Shown here one piece after another: positions 1 through 9,134 of a stretch of 64,000 bases of DNA (positions are counted from its first letter, which is position 1; each line of letters starts with the position of its first letter). Source of the DNA: JACVRW01 sp963808545 (lineage in GTDB: Bacteria; Actinomycetota; Thermoleophilia; Solirubrobacterales; Thermoleophilaceae); NCBI GenBank assembly GCA_963808545.1, contig CAWEGB010000012.1, positions 1 to 64,000 on the forward strand. Reading direction: 5' to 3'. The notes below the pieces were generated by a model. It ran no database searches. It was not told the DNA's origin and saw only the letters and a list, made by a program, of their open reading frames with translations. The position numbers and the translations under genes were made by a program.

Positions 1-401
1 CACCCACTGCCCGATCCGGCCGCCTGGGCGGCGATCGACGATCCCGACGAGCGGCTTCGGGCGGCGCTCCAGCGGCTTTACGGGTGGTACGAGCACGGCG
101 AGTACATGCTCGAGAAGACAACCCGCGACGTCGCATTGGTTCCCGCGCTGCGACCCTCGATGGAGGCTTTCGCCGGCTGGATCGACCAGGCCGCCACGCC
201 ATCGTCCAGCGGAAGCCGGAGCGCGGCGCGCGACGGCGCCGCGTGCGGGCCGCGGTTGGCCATGCACTCGCGTTCGAGACCTGGCGGTCGCTGGTCCGCG
301 AGCAGCGCCTGTCCCAGCCCGAGGCGATCGAATTGATGGAAGGACTCATCGCCGTCGCCGCGCAGGGCTCAGCGCGCGCGCCCGTCGGCTGCGACAGCTG
401 A
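1..401 (+). pseudogene. TetR-family regulator, C-terminal part, frameshifted
   Basis: The 5' end is outside the window. Frame 1 from base 1 reads a helical ligand-binding-domain sequence ('LRAALQRLYGWYEHGEYM', then 'ALRPSMEAFAGWID'). Around 185-205 the sensible reading moves to frame 3 and continues as 'HALAFETWRSLVREQ' and 'AIELMEGLIAVAA', ending at a TGA at 399-401. Both halves resemble the C-terminal helices of TetR regulators. No DNA-binding domain is visible. The shift equals loss of one base, so this is a degenerate gene or an assembly error. Family assignment is by pattern only. Confidence 0.55.
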
Positions 402-723
402 GTGTCTGCCGATGCGGCACACGTAGTCGGCCGGCGACATGCGGCGGACGCGGTCGCCATCGTGCGCGCCCCACACGCCTGCGTCTCGGCGCCGATCCGA
501 CGGTGCCGGGTTCAGGCACGAGCGCTCCTGAATGGAGTTCCATTCCGTCCCCCCCCCCGAGCCGCTCACTGCCGCGAATCCGCTTGAAATCGGGGATTGT
601 CAGCACCCGTCGGCGGTGGTCAGTGCGGAGATCGGGCCAACGACCGGGCCATAGACTCGGCGCTGGCCACGTGACACGACAGGGCCGAAACGAAAGACCA
701 CCGCAGTTGCAGGGGTTCTCCGA

Positions 724-772
724 TGGAGCTAGCCGGACTCGAACCGGCGGCCTCCTGGGTGCGATCCAGGCG
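724..772 (-). repeat. 3' fragment of tRNA-Ala(CGC), att-like or tRNA pseudogene
   Basis: These 49 bases match the 3' part (anticodon arm, T arm, acceptor 3' strand) of the intact tRNA at 8167-8239 with one mismatch. After 772 the similarity to the D arm and 5' acceptor collapses, with only scattered matches. The copy is on the same strand and in the same orientation as the intact tRNA and lies on its 3' side, the geometry left by integration into the 3' end of a tRNA gene. Similarity also runs into the tRNA 3' flank, which fits a tandem duplication equally well. Confidence 0.75.
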
Positions 773-870
773 TGCGCTAGCCTGAGTTTGGCTTGTTGCA
801 GGGTTTTCGCGGCGGCGGAGGTCCGGCCTGTGGCTCGCTATTTCGGCTAGTTTCCGCCCATTTCGGCTGG

Positions 871-905
871 GATCGGGCCAAAGAAACGGCCTCTTTGGCC
901 CGATC
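871..905. terminator. Perfect 13-bp hairpin
   Basis: GATCGGGCCAAAG (871-883) pairs perfectly with 893-905 around a 9-base loop. There is no T tract on either side and no gene ends next to it, so it may be a terminator relic, a protein-binding site or a repeat element. Shorter GGGCCAA/TTGGCCC words recur nearby at 634 and 8087. Confidence 0.4.
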
Positions 906-1455
906 TCTGGTCCGGGCGAGCACCCGCGCGGGTGAGCCCTGGTGGGCTCGCGGGTCAACGAGCTCGGATGCCGCGTACAGGGCCAGCCGGTGCGTGCCCG
1001 AGTCCGGGAAGCTGCTCAAGCCTCCGCACGTGGTCGGGGTAACCCGGCTGCGGTCGGCCGCGACCGTGTTAGATGTTCCTGCCTGCGGCGGCGGTGAAGG
1101 TCGTGAACACGATCTTCGGCCGCCGGCGGCCACGGGATCGAAACAGCCTCGGGCGGTCGGGTCGACGATCGCGCCCGCAGGCCGCTTGGCCTTGCACCTG
1201 GGTCTGGCGCAGTCCGCTGCCGTCGGTGTGCACTCCGCGCAGCGCGTGCGGCTGTCGCGGGGATCCGGCGGGCGAGCGCGGTCTGGTTGCTCCGCGGCAC
1301 CAGTACTCGCCGGAGTCGCGGCGCGGTCCCTCCCGCTCATCGCTCCCGCGAAAGACTCGTGCCTGCACGGAGCGAAGACTGTTGCTGGCCCCGGTTCGCG
1401 GCAGACCACGTAGGCGTAGCGTCGGCCACCAGGTCGAACTAAGAAGGGAGCTAGC

Positions 1456-1707
1456 ATGCGCAAGCCAGTAGCAGTAGCCACCGCGGCGGTGTTGCTCGGG
1501 TTGGTTGCGCCGGCCTCGGCCGCCCCTAATGGCGACCACGCGAGCTGCGAGGCGATCTTGACCTCACCGGATGCGCACATCCAATTCCGGGACGAGGTGG
1601 CCCGTGAGTTCACCACTCGGGGCTTCCCGCCCGGTGAGATCATGAGCGGCGCGGCGCGCGCGCCGGGGACGACGGAGGAAGAGTGCCAGGCGGATAGCCC
1701 CGGCTAG
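1456..1707 (+). CDS. Small secreted protein, unknown function
   Basis: An 83-residue protein preceded by an AAGAAGGGAG ribosome site 5 bases before the ATG. Residues 1-22 form a Sec signal peptide (Lys/Arg start, Ala/Val/Leu core, 'ASAAP' cleavage region). The mature part is about 60 residues, acidic, with two Cys (near residues 33 and 78) that could form a disulfide. It is a single gene facing two-component genes on the other strand and is followed by a hairpin. I do not recognise the family. The signal peptide and ribosome site make it likely real. Confidence 0.6.
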   Translation: MRKPVAVATAAVLLGLVAPASAAPNGDHASCEAILTSPDAHIQFRDEVAREFTTRGFPPGEIMSGAARAPGTTEEECQADSPG

Positions 1708-1721
1708 GCGACTAGCCCCGC

Positions 1722-1757
1722 TGGGAGAGGAGGGGCGCCACCGCTCCCCTCCTCCCA
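1722..1757 (+). terminator. Rho-independent-like hairpin
   Basis: AGGAGGGG pairs with CCCCTCCT, extended by TGGG/CCCA across a 2-base bulge, around a 10-base loop. It starts 15 bases after the stop of the small secreted protein gene. It lacks a clear T run, as is common in high-GC actinobacteria. Confidence 0.5.
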
Positions 1758-1902
1758 CAGACAAGCTGACCCCGGTACTTAGCGGTGTAGCCGTTTCAAC
1801 CTGAACATCACTTGCGCGTGGTTTACGTCCGGGGATCCGTGTAAAGCACGTCGTCGTTGAGTAATGGTGGAAGCGGGCGTAACGATGTGCCCGTTCGCTC
1901 CG

Positions 1903-2558
1903 CTAGCTCGCGCGCTCACCGCGCAGGTAGGCGAGCACGGCGAGGACTCGGCGGTGCGACTCGGGGTTCGGTCGAGCCCGAGCTTGAGGAAGATCTGCTT
2001 GACGTGCGCCTCGACGGTGCGCTCGGTGACGAACAGCCGGGCGGCGATCGCGCGGTTTGAGAGGCCTTCGGCGACGAGGCCGAGGACCTCGCGCTCGCGT
2101 GCGGTGAGCTCGGCGAGCGGGTCTTCGCGGCGGCGTCGCCCGAGCAGGCGCGTGACGATCGTCGGGTCGACGACGGTCTCGCCCTCGGCGATGCGACGCA
2201 GGGCGTCGACCAGGACGGCGACGTCGAAGACGCGCTCCTTGAGCAGGTAGCCGACGCGTTCGGGGTGCTCTTCGAGCAGGCGCAACGCGTAGCTGGGCTC
2301 GACGTACTGCGAGAGGACCAGCACGCCGACATCGGGGTGCTCGGCACGGATCCGCTGGGCGGCGACGAGGCCCTCGTCGGTGTGCGTCGGCGGCATGCGG
2401 ATGTCGACGATCGCGACGTCGGGGCGCTTGAGCCGCACTTCTCGGAGCAGCCGCTCGGCGTCGTCTGCCTCGGCCACGACGTCGATGCCCGCGTCGCCGA
2501 GCAGCCGCACGATCCCCTCGCGCGTGAGCATCACGTCGTCGGCGACGACTACTCGCAC
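1903..2558 (-). CDS. NarL/FixJ-type response regulator (one frameshift)
   Basis: Receiver domain from the GTG at 2558 ('VRVVVADDVMLTREG'), phospho-acceptor Asp in 'VAIVDIRMPP' and the conserved Lys in 'YLLKERV'. A LuxR-type HTH follows ('LTAREREVLGLVAEGLS', 'VTERTVEAHVKQIF'). Near 1968-1975 the reading moves to another frame and ends 'ESHRRVLAVLAYLRGERAS', the usual end of this family, so one base appears missing. The start overlaps the end of the upstream kinase gene by 10 bases, so the two are co-transcribed and probably translationally coupled. It should bind DNA after phosphorylation by that kinase; targets are unknown. Confidence 0.85.
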
Positions 2559-4312
2559 GGGATCTCCGCGCGCAGGTCGTGTCGCCGAGCTCGAGCGTGC
2601 CGCCGAGCGCGCCGACACGATCGGCGAGATGCGGCAGGCCGTGTGTGCGTGGCTTCCCTCGTCCTCCGCCGTGATCGAGAGGCGACGGTCTGCGCTCCGG
2701 ACGCGGACAGAGACGAACGGTGCGCCGCGCCGCGCCGCGTCCTCGATCGCCTCGGCAACCGTCACGTAGGCCGTCGTCTCGACCGCGGGCGGCTGGCGCT
2801 CCGACGCCAGCTCGTCGAGCTCGACCGGTAGTGGCGCCTCGTCGGCGAGCGCCTCGAGCGCGGGCGCCGAGGCCCGCCTCGGTCAGGATCGCCGGATAGA
2901 TGCCGTGGGCGAGCTCGCGCAACTCGTCGAGCGCGGCTGCGGTCTCGTCGCCGGCGGCGTCCAGCGCGCGGGCGAGCTCCTCGTCGCCGTCGGCGGCCGC
3001 GCCGGCGCGCGCGAGCCGCAGGTCGTAGGAGAGGGCGAGCAGCCGCTGCTGGGCGCCGTCGTGGAGGTCGCGCTCGAGCCGGCGACGCTCGGCGTCGCCC
3101 GTCTCGACGATCCGCGTGCGTGACACACGCAGATCCTGGAGCTGTGCCAGCACCTCGGCCTGCAGGCGTTCGTTCTCGAGCGCGAGCCGCACGGCGGCAC
3201 CGATCTCGCGCTCGAGGTCGGCGACCGCCGCGGTGTGTGTGATAGCGGCGACCTCGCGGCCGTTTCGAACGAGCCGAGTGACAGCGCGAGCGGGCCCCGC
3301 CACAGGCTCGTCGACCGGGTCGCCGTGACCGTCGACGTAGCGCTGCGCGCCGGGCAGCCAGTAGGCGATTCGCAGCTCGGCGTCCCGAATCGCGTCTGGC
3401 GAGGGCGGACTCGAGCGATCCCGGAGACGGCGCCTCGCCGAGGTCGGCCGCGATGCGGGCGACGGAACGCCGCTGGATCCTCGCCTGCACGAGCGCCCAC
3501 GGGAGGCCGAGGGCGATGACGATGACCGCCGCGCAGCCGACGACGAAGACGGCGAGGAAGGCTCCGAGTCGCTCGGGTCCTCGATCGCCGCACGTGCGAG
3601 CGCGACCGAATGCGCGATGGTCGCGCCCGCCAGCGCGATACCGCCGGCCAGGACTGGCCCGAGCGTTCGGCGCGCCGGGCCGCTCGCCGCGGCAAGTCGC
3701 CATACGCAGAGCGCCGCGAGCGCTGCCGCTGCGCCGACGGCGAACCAGAGGTCGACGTCCTCGATCGCGCGCGCGACGTCAGGGAGCGAATGGACGAGGA
3801 AGACGTTGTCCGTGCAGTTGTCCCAGCACGCCGGGTCGAAGAAGGGATCGCGGAACAGCGCGCGGCCGAGCGCGGACAGCGCGGCCTCGAGGTAGACCGC
3901 GATGACGAGCGCGCGGGCTCCCTTCGAGCGCACCACACCGCTCGGGAAAGCGACGACGAGGTGGAGCAGGACGGGGAGAGTGAAGACGGCGGCGAGCGTG
4001 CCGATGCTCAGGACGAGCGGCGGCCCACCCTTCCAGCCGGCCCAGACCGGGGCGAACCAGAGAAGCCCTGCAAGCAGGGCGAGGTCGCCGATCCGTTTGC
4101 CCTGCCGCGCGAGCGGACGTGACGACACCGGCCACCACGAGCGCCAGACCGGCGATTACGGCGAGGGCGGCAACGACCTCGGACTGGCCGGCGTAGGTCG
4201 TGGTCTCGCCCGGTCCGCGCGCAACGGCGAGCGCGCCGAGACCATAAGCGCCTGCGACTGCGCCGGCTGCGAGCCGAGCGAGGTCCGCCGGAGGGACGGG
4301 GACCCGCGCCAC
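2549..4312 (-). pseudogene. NarL-type sensor histidine kinase with frameshifts
   Basis: The N-terminal part has several membrane helices (for example 'LALLAGLLWFAPVWAG' and 'LPVLLHLVVAFPSG'), then a linker with the 'AYWLPGAQRYVDG' motif, a HisKA_3 dimerisation domain with the phospho-accepting His in 'LERDLHDGAQQRL' (His codon at 3061-3063), and a broken HATPase_c domain ending '...LRAEIPCE'. The reading changes frame near 4100, twice around 3400-3580, near 2830 and near 2650, although each piece matches the family. It diverges from the DctP-like gene (131-bp gap) and overlaps the regulator gene. Probable job: membrane sensor for the regulator downstream. Confidence 0.75.
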
Positions 4313-4443
4313 CTCGCGATTGTCTCACGGCTCAGCAGGGCCGCACTCGTGCTGGCCACAACTCCAGTCTCGGGGCAGCCACGATGTGCGCTCCGCTCGC
4401 CGACCGTACCGTCGCCTCGATCCTCACTGAAAGGAGTGAGACG

Positions 4444-5904
4444 ATGGCCAGGGTGACGACTCGACTCGCGGTGTTCATGCTCGCCGTGACCGCGGCGGTC
4501 GCCGCGACGGCGTGCAGCGTCGACGGCGATGGCGGCGACGACAAGGCCGGCGGCGCCGGCCCGCCGGTAGAGCTTCGACTGGCCAACACAGGCGCCGACA
4601 TCGCCCAGACACCCGCGGTGGAGTACTTCGTCGAGCGCGTCGACGAGCTCTCCGGCGGCCAGGTGCGCATCGAGGTGGTGGATCGAGTGGGCGGAGTTCG
4701 CGCCCGACGCGGAGCAGCAGGTCGTCACGATGTCGCCGCTGGCGAGGTCGACCTCGGCTGGGTCGGGAGTCGGGTTTTCGACACGCTGGGCGTGGAGAGC
4801 TTCCAGGCGCTGACGGCGCCGATGTTGATCGACAGCTATGCGCTCGAGAACGCGGTGATCGAGAGCGGCATGACGGAGGAGATGATGGAAGGTCTCGACG
4901 AGCTCGGGGTGCACGGGCTCGCGGTCCTCGCGGACGCCCTGCGCCGGCCGGTGAGCGTCGACGCGCCGATCCTCGAGCCGGCGGACTGGAGGGGCACAAG
5001 CTTCGGCACTCTGAAGTCAGACGGCCAGGTCGAGGCGATCGGTGCGCTCGGCGGCGATCCAGTCGAGATCTTCGGTCCACACCGCAGGGATGCTCTCGAC
5101 GACGGCACGCTCGAGGGGTTCGAGTTCGGACTGTTGCTGTACAGCGACCCGATGTGGTCGTCTCGCGCACCCTACGTGGCCGCCAACGTGCATCTCTGGC
5201 CCCAGATGGATGTCGTGCTCGCGAACCCGGGACGGCTCGACGGACTGACCTCGAAGCAACGCGGCTGGCTGGACGAGGCGGCGCGGGACGCGGCGCGCCG
5301 TTCTGCCGCGCTCGCCGACAGGGATGCGAGGGCGCTCGACGTGGCCTGTGAGGGTGGCGCCCGCTTCGCCGAGGCGAGCGAGGCGGACCTCGCCGCGCTC
5401 CGCAGAGGCCTTCCAGCCTGTGTACGCGGGCCTCCGACGGCAGTCGTCGACGAGGGGGTTCCTCGACTCGCATCCAGGCGCTGAAGCGTCGACGCCCGCC
5501 GAGGCAGGGCTCACGATCCCGTCCGAGTGCACCGGCAAGGCGCCGAGGCAGCCCTCGGTGAGCGCTGCCAAGCCGCCGTCATACCTGAACGGGACCTACC
5601 GCTGGGTGCTCACCCAGGCGGACGCGGACAGGGTCTGCCGGGGGACACCGAGACCGACTACCCGCACGTGAACACGATCACGCTGAAGGACGGTCGTCTG
5701 GAAGGTGGCTGCTTCGGCGTCGACGGGGGGACGTACTCGGTCCAGGGCGACCGGATCACTTTCCACAGCATCGAGTTCGGCGACGACTCGACTGTGACCT
5801 TCTCCAGGGACGACAAGGGCAACCTTCACCTCGAGCCCGTCCCGCCGATCGATCCGGGGGGCGCGTTCGAGTGCTTCTACAAGCCCTGGACGAAGATCGA
5901 CTGA
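4444..5904 (+). pseudogene. TRAP-type DctP-like substrate-binding lipoprotein with extra C-terminal domain, frameshifted
   Basis: ATG preceded by AAAGGAGTGAG. A lipoprotein signal ends at 'VAATACS', placing the protein outside the membrane. The body matches DctP solute-binding proteins ('GEVDLGWVGSRVFDTLG', 'FQALTAPMLIDSY', then 'MDVVLANPGRLDGL'). Residues 4684-4728 read in frame 2 ('EWAEFAPDAEQQVV'), as does 5400-5640; frame 1 resumes for a C-terminal region of about 110 residues starting 'YLNGTYRWVLTQADADRV' and ending 'FECFYKPWTKID'. Such an appended beta-rich region occurs in some actinobacterial binding proteins (my recollection of the family). No DctQ or DctM membrane genes are nearby; the gene lies between two two-component pairs, suggesting a sensing role. 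At least four frame changes are needed. Confidence 0.7.
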
Positions 5905-5915
5905 GCTTCGCGGCG

Positions 5916-7507
5916 TCACTCCGCCTCGCCGCCCACGGGGATGTGGGCGGCGAGGCGCGTTCCGCGGCCCACCGGGCTCTCCACTTCGAGCGTCCCTCCA
6001 GCGCTTCGAGCCGATCGACCAGACCGCTGAGACCTGTGCCGTGCGCGGGGTCGGCGCCGCCCAGGCCGTCGTCCTCGATAGCGAGGCTGACCAGGCCGTC
6101 GCCGCTCGTCACGGTGACCGTGGCTCTGGATGCCTCGGCATGCTTGGCGATGTTCGCGAGCGCCTCTGAGCAGACGAAGTACGCGACCGCCTCGACGTCC
6201 GGCGGCAGCTCCGGCACGGGGGTCAGCACCTCCACAGCCACCGGAGCCCGCTCGGCGAGCGACGAGATCGCGCCGGCAAGTCCCGCCTCTGCCAGGACTC
6301 GCGGATGGAGGCCGTGCGCGAGCCGCTGGAGCTCCTCCAGCGTGCGATCAAGCTGAGCCTCGGTCAGGGCGATACGTTCCCTCACGGTCTCGGATGAAGC
6401 GGCGAGCCGGAGGGCGCGCAGTCGCCCCGCGAGCCGCTCCAGGCGCTCCTGAGCACCCGCGCGAAGCCGCCGCTCCAGGCGCCTCCGTTCCGCGTCCCCC
6501 GCCTCGAGGATTCGCCGCCGCGACTCCTCGAGCTCCGCCACTTGGCCGCGCACCTCGGCGGTGAGGCGGGCATTGGCCGCGGCCAGCCGTGCGGCTGCCG
6601 AGACCGCCTCGCGCAGGCCCGGATCGTCGAGCACGGCAGGATCGTGGACGAGTGCGGCGACCGGTCCCGCTTCACCCTCGACGAGCGTGGTCGAGCGCCC
6701 GCTGTCCGACTCGGGAACAGCGAGCGGATGGTCCTCGGAGTCGACGAAGACACCCCGGTCCGGGAGCCAGTAGCCGACCTCGAGGGTCGGGTCGGCGAGC
6801 GCCCGCGCGAGCTCGTCGCGAAGCGTGCGACCCCGGTTCTCGCCCAGCTCGATGACGAGGTCGGTGACCGCGCCGTGCTCCCAGGAACGTGACAGGAGTC
6901 CCACGAGGAGACCGCCCGCAATCGCGCACAGCGTCACCTCGAGCGCGAGGAGCGACGGGTCGGCGGCATCGCCGCCGGGAACGGCCAGCCGAGCTGCCGC
7001 ACCGCCGGCGAGCGCGAGTCCCAGGCCGCCGGCGGCCCACAGAGCGACCAGGCGCGCCCGGCGCGCGGGCCCGACCGCGGTCGAGTGCGAGCGAGCGCAG
7101 ACGGCGATCAGAAGGATGGCGAGGACGATCGTGGACACCTCGTTCCGCCACACCGGCAAGACCACCGCCGCCGCATAGCCGATGGCGATGGCCGCGACCT
7201 CTCGACGTGAGGACGGCCGGCCGCTGGGATAGGTGACGAGAAGGTGGACGAGCGGCCCTCGGTAGAGATACAGGGCCCCGGTGGCGAAGTTTCCGAGGAA
7301 CCAGCTGAAGCCGGTCGCCGCCAGCAGCGGGCCGCTCAGAGTGTCCCCGCGCCGCGACCACGCGACCAGCCCGCAGGCAATCAGCGTCCAACCAGTGACC
7401 AGATCGGGGATCCAGTGGCCCGGATCGTCCCAGCCGAAGGCGACCCACTCGGCACCGAGACCGAGCAGAGCCCCCGTCGGCCAGAGGAGCCCCCGCAGCG
7501 ACCGCAT
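5916..7507 (-). CDS. NarL-type sensor kinase lacking the H-box histidine (one frameshift)
   Basis: About 530 residues. The N-terminal half has roughly eight hydrophobic segments; then 'VGYWLPDRGVFVD', a HisKA_3 region, and HATPase_c with N box ('SEALANIAKHAE') and G boxes ('IEDDGLGGADPAHGTGLSG'). In the H box the expected His-Asp is replaced: 'LERRLRAGAQERL', the Arg codon being at 6461-6463. The paralogous kinase at 2549-4312 keeps 'DLHDGAQQRL'. Near 5998 one missing base shifts the frame; the other frame gives the normal end 'LEVESPVGRGTRLAAHIP'. The stop lies 11 bases from that of the convergent DctP-like gene. It may bind ATP and signal allosterically but cannot autophosphorylate in the usual way. 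Confidence 0.8.
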
Positions 7508-7515
7508 CGGGGCGA

Positions 7516-7869
7516 TCAGCCGACGAGCGCGGCGAGCGCCGAGCCCGAAAGCTCCCGTTTCGGAATGAATCCACGCGCCGGAGCCGCCTGCAGTCGCGGG
7601 CCGTACGCCGCCGCCTCACGGCTCGAGATCAGCACGACCACGGGCGGATCCCGGCCCGCCGCCAAACGCTCGGCCACGGTGAAGCCGTCCGCACCGGGAA
7701 GCTGCACGTCGAGCAGCACGATCTGCGGCTGCACTCGCTCGACCGCCGCGATCGCCTCCTCGCCGTCGGCCGCCTCGGCGACGACCGCGAAGCCCTCGGC
7801 CTCGAGGAGCGCCCCCGCGGACCGCCGGAACTCGGCGTGATCATCGACGATCAACACGGTCGCGCGCAC
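7516..7869 (-). CDS. Single-domain (receiver-only) response regulator
   Basis: 117 residues from the GTG at 7869 ('VRATVLIVDDHAEFR'); longer frames upstream have no receiver character. Acidic pocket in 'VDDH', phospho-acceptor Asp in 'IVLLDVQLPGADG', conserved Lys in 'FIPKREL'. The protein stops right after the receiver fold, so it has no output domain. It is the first gene of a two-gene unit: its stop is 8 bases before the start of the kinase with the degenerate H box. It may act by protein-protein contact or as a phosphate sink. Confidence 0.85.
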   Translation of the reverse strand: MRATVLIVDDHAEFRRSAGALLEAEGFAVVAEAADGEEAIAAVERVQPQIVLLDVQLPGADGFTVAERLAAGRDPPVVVLISSREAAAYGPRLQAAPARGFIPKRELSGSALAALVG

Positions 7870-8166
7870 CGGGCAATCGTCCCAGCGCGCGCCCCCCAGC
7901 GCATCGGTGCTAGCCGCAATCCCGCACAGTGGTCGATCTCGGCGGGAGAACGGCTCGACCCGAGCGCTCACAAGGAATGTTCCATTACGTCCCGCGATTG
8001 AGTCGCGATCGGGCCTCGAAACCGCATCGGAACGGAATTCACCGCAAAGCCGAGTACTGCCTGAGGCCCGCGAGCGGGCCAAAGACCGGGCCAACGAGCC
8101 GGTGCCGGCCAGCGAACGCAACGACCCCGGGACGCAAGAATCCCGCTATTGCAGGGGTTCTCGGAG

Positions 8167-8239
8167 TGGAGCTAGCCGGACTCGAACCGGCGACCTCCTG
8201 GGTGCGATCCAGGCGCTCTCCCAACTGAGCTATAGCCCC
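8167..8239 (-). tRNA. tRNA-Ala(CGC)
   Basis: The complement folds into a 73-nt cloverleaf: acceptor GGGGCTA/TAGCTCC with discriminator A, D arm GCTC..GAGC, anticodon arm CCTGG-ATCGCAC-CCAGG (anticodon CGC), T arm GCCGG-TTCGAGT-CCGGC. CCA is not encoded. Its 3' 49 bases are repeated at 724-772. The 7870-8166 stretch on its 3' side holds no gene. Confidence 0.95.
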
Positions 8240-8321
8240 GAGGTCGTCTCATGGTAGCGCCGGTTGGGCGCTCGGCTGCGGGACCAGAGCCGTCCTGCTT
8301 GCCTCGATATGGTTCCGCGCG

Positions 8322-9020
8322 ATGGGCGTACTCGACGATGCCATCAGGGAGCATCTCGACCTCAAGCGCAAGCACGGAGCGGCCGAAGAGGAGCTCCAGC
8401 GCCAGGAGGAGGAGGCTCTCGGACCCGCTCGCCGCGAGCTGGCCGCCGACCAGGATCAACCCGGGGCGGAGGGCGCGGACGCAGCCGCGGCGGCCGGCAA
8501 CGGCGCCGAGGCCGAGCCCGAAGCGGAGCCCGCCGAGGCGGTGGAGCCGGACGCGGAGCTCGATGCCGACCCGGCCCCACCTACGGCGTCCGCCGAGGTC
8601 ACACCCGAGGTGGCGGACGCGGTTCCCGAGGTGGTCGAGTCCGCCCCACCGCTCGACGAGCCCGGCCCCTCGCCAACCGAGGAGGAGACAGTGCTCTTCG
8701 ACGCCGAGAGCGAGCCGGCGGAAGCCCCGCCCGCTGCGTCCCCCTCAGGTGACACACCGCCCCGGGGCTTCGCTCCGGTGGAGACGCCGCCCCAGTCCGA
8801 GGAGCCCGATCCGGGCGCCACACAGGAGTACGACCCGTTCGCCGACGAGCCTGCTGCCGAGCCGGAGCCCGCAGCGGAAAGGGACTCGGACGCCGCTGAC
8901 GACGACGAAGCGGGCGACGGCGACGTCCTCGAGGACACGCCGGACTTCCTCCAGGAGACGCCCGAGCACGACCGCCTCTGGTTCGAGCAGAAGCCGCCCC
9001 GCGACTTCGACTTCGACTGA
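8322..9020 (+). CDS. Acidic, low-complexity conserved-type protein
   Basis: 232 residues. Residues 1-45 are a charged helical segment ('MGVLDDAIREHLDLKRKHG', then Glu/Gln/Leu-rich, coiled-coil-like). Residues 45-200 are Glu/Ala/Pro/Asp-rich and probably disordered. The C-terminus ends with a defined motif: 'DTPDFLQETPEHDRLWFEQ' followed by 'KPPRDFDFD'. No signal peptide or membrane segment. The order charged helix, long acidic spacer, conserved tail suggests an adaptor with binding motifs at both ends. It lies downstream of the tRNA on the opposite strand and converges on the glutamate dehydrogenase gene. Confidence 0.7.
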   Translation: MGVLDDAIREHLDLKRKHGAAEEELQRQEEEALGPARRELAADQDQPGAEGADAAAAAGNGAEAEPEAEPAEAVEPDAELDADPAPPTASAEVTPEVADAVPEVVESAPPLDEPGPSPTEEETVLFDAESEPAEAPPAASPSGDTPPRGFAPVETPPQSEEPDPGATQEYDPFADEPAAEPEPAAERDSDAADDDEAGDGDVLEDTPDFLQETPEHDRLWFEQKPPRDFDFD

Positions 9021-9112
9021 CGCCGCCGCGGGTTGAGCGGCGACCTGGGCGAAAACGGCAGGGAGTTGCGGCGGGGGCCGCCCGCCCCGGCGACCCCCGC
9101 GGTGATGCAACT

Positions 9113-9134
9113 CAGCGGCTTCGAAAAGCCGCTG
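9113..9134. terminator. Bidirectional hairpin between convergent genes
   Basis: CAGCGGCTT (9113-9121) pairs perfectly with AAGCCGCTG (9126-9134) across a CGAA loop. It lies in the 210-bp gap between the acidic-protein gene and the convergent glutamate dehydrogenase gene. A second GC hairpin (GCGGGGG 9071-9077 with 9094-9100) lies just before it. Confidence 0.6.

Larger units (their letters stand above)
402..1455. other. 1-kb intergenic stretch with repeats, no supported gene
   Basis: No open frame here has convincing protein character: long frames on both strands are Arg/Pro/Ala-rich shadows without a ribosome site. The stretch holds a poly-C run near 549-558, a tRNA-Ala 3' fragment (724-772) with its 3' flank (707-720), a decayed second copy of that flank at 796-808, and a perfect 13-bp inverted repeat (871-905). 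The segment from about 530 to 720 is a diverged copy of 7970-8166: both carry GTTCCATT followed by CGTCCC, then GGGCCAA blocks, then the TTGCAGGGGTTCTC motif. Confidence 0.6.

Noticed and set aside
777..1643. 288-residue minus-strand open frame in the geneless stretch
   Set aside because: No recognisable motif, no ribosome site, and it overlaps the small secreted protein that has both a ribosome site and a signal peptide.
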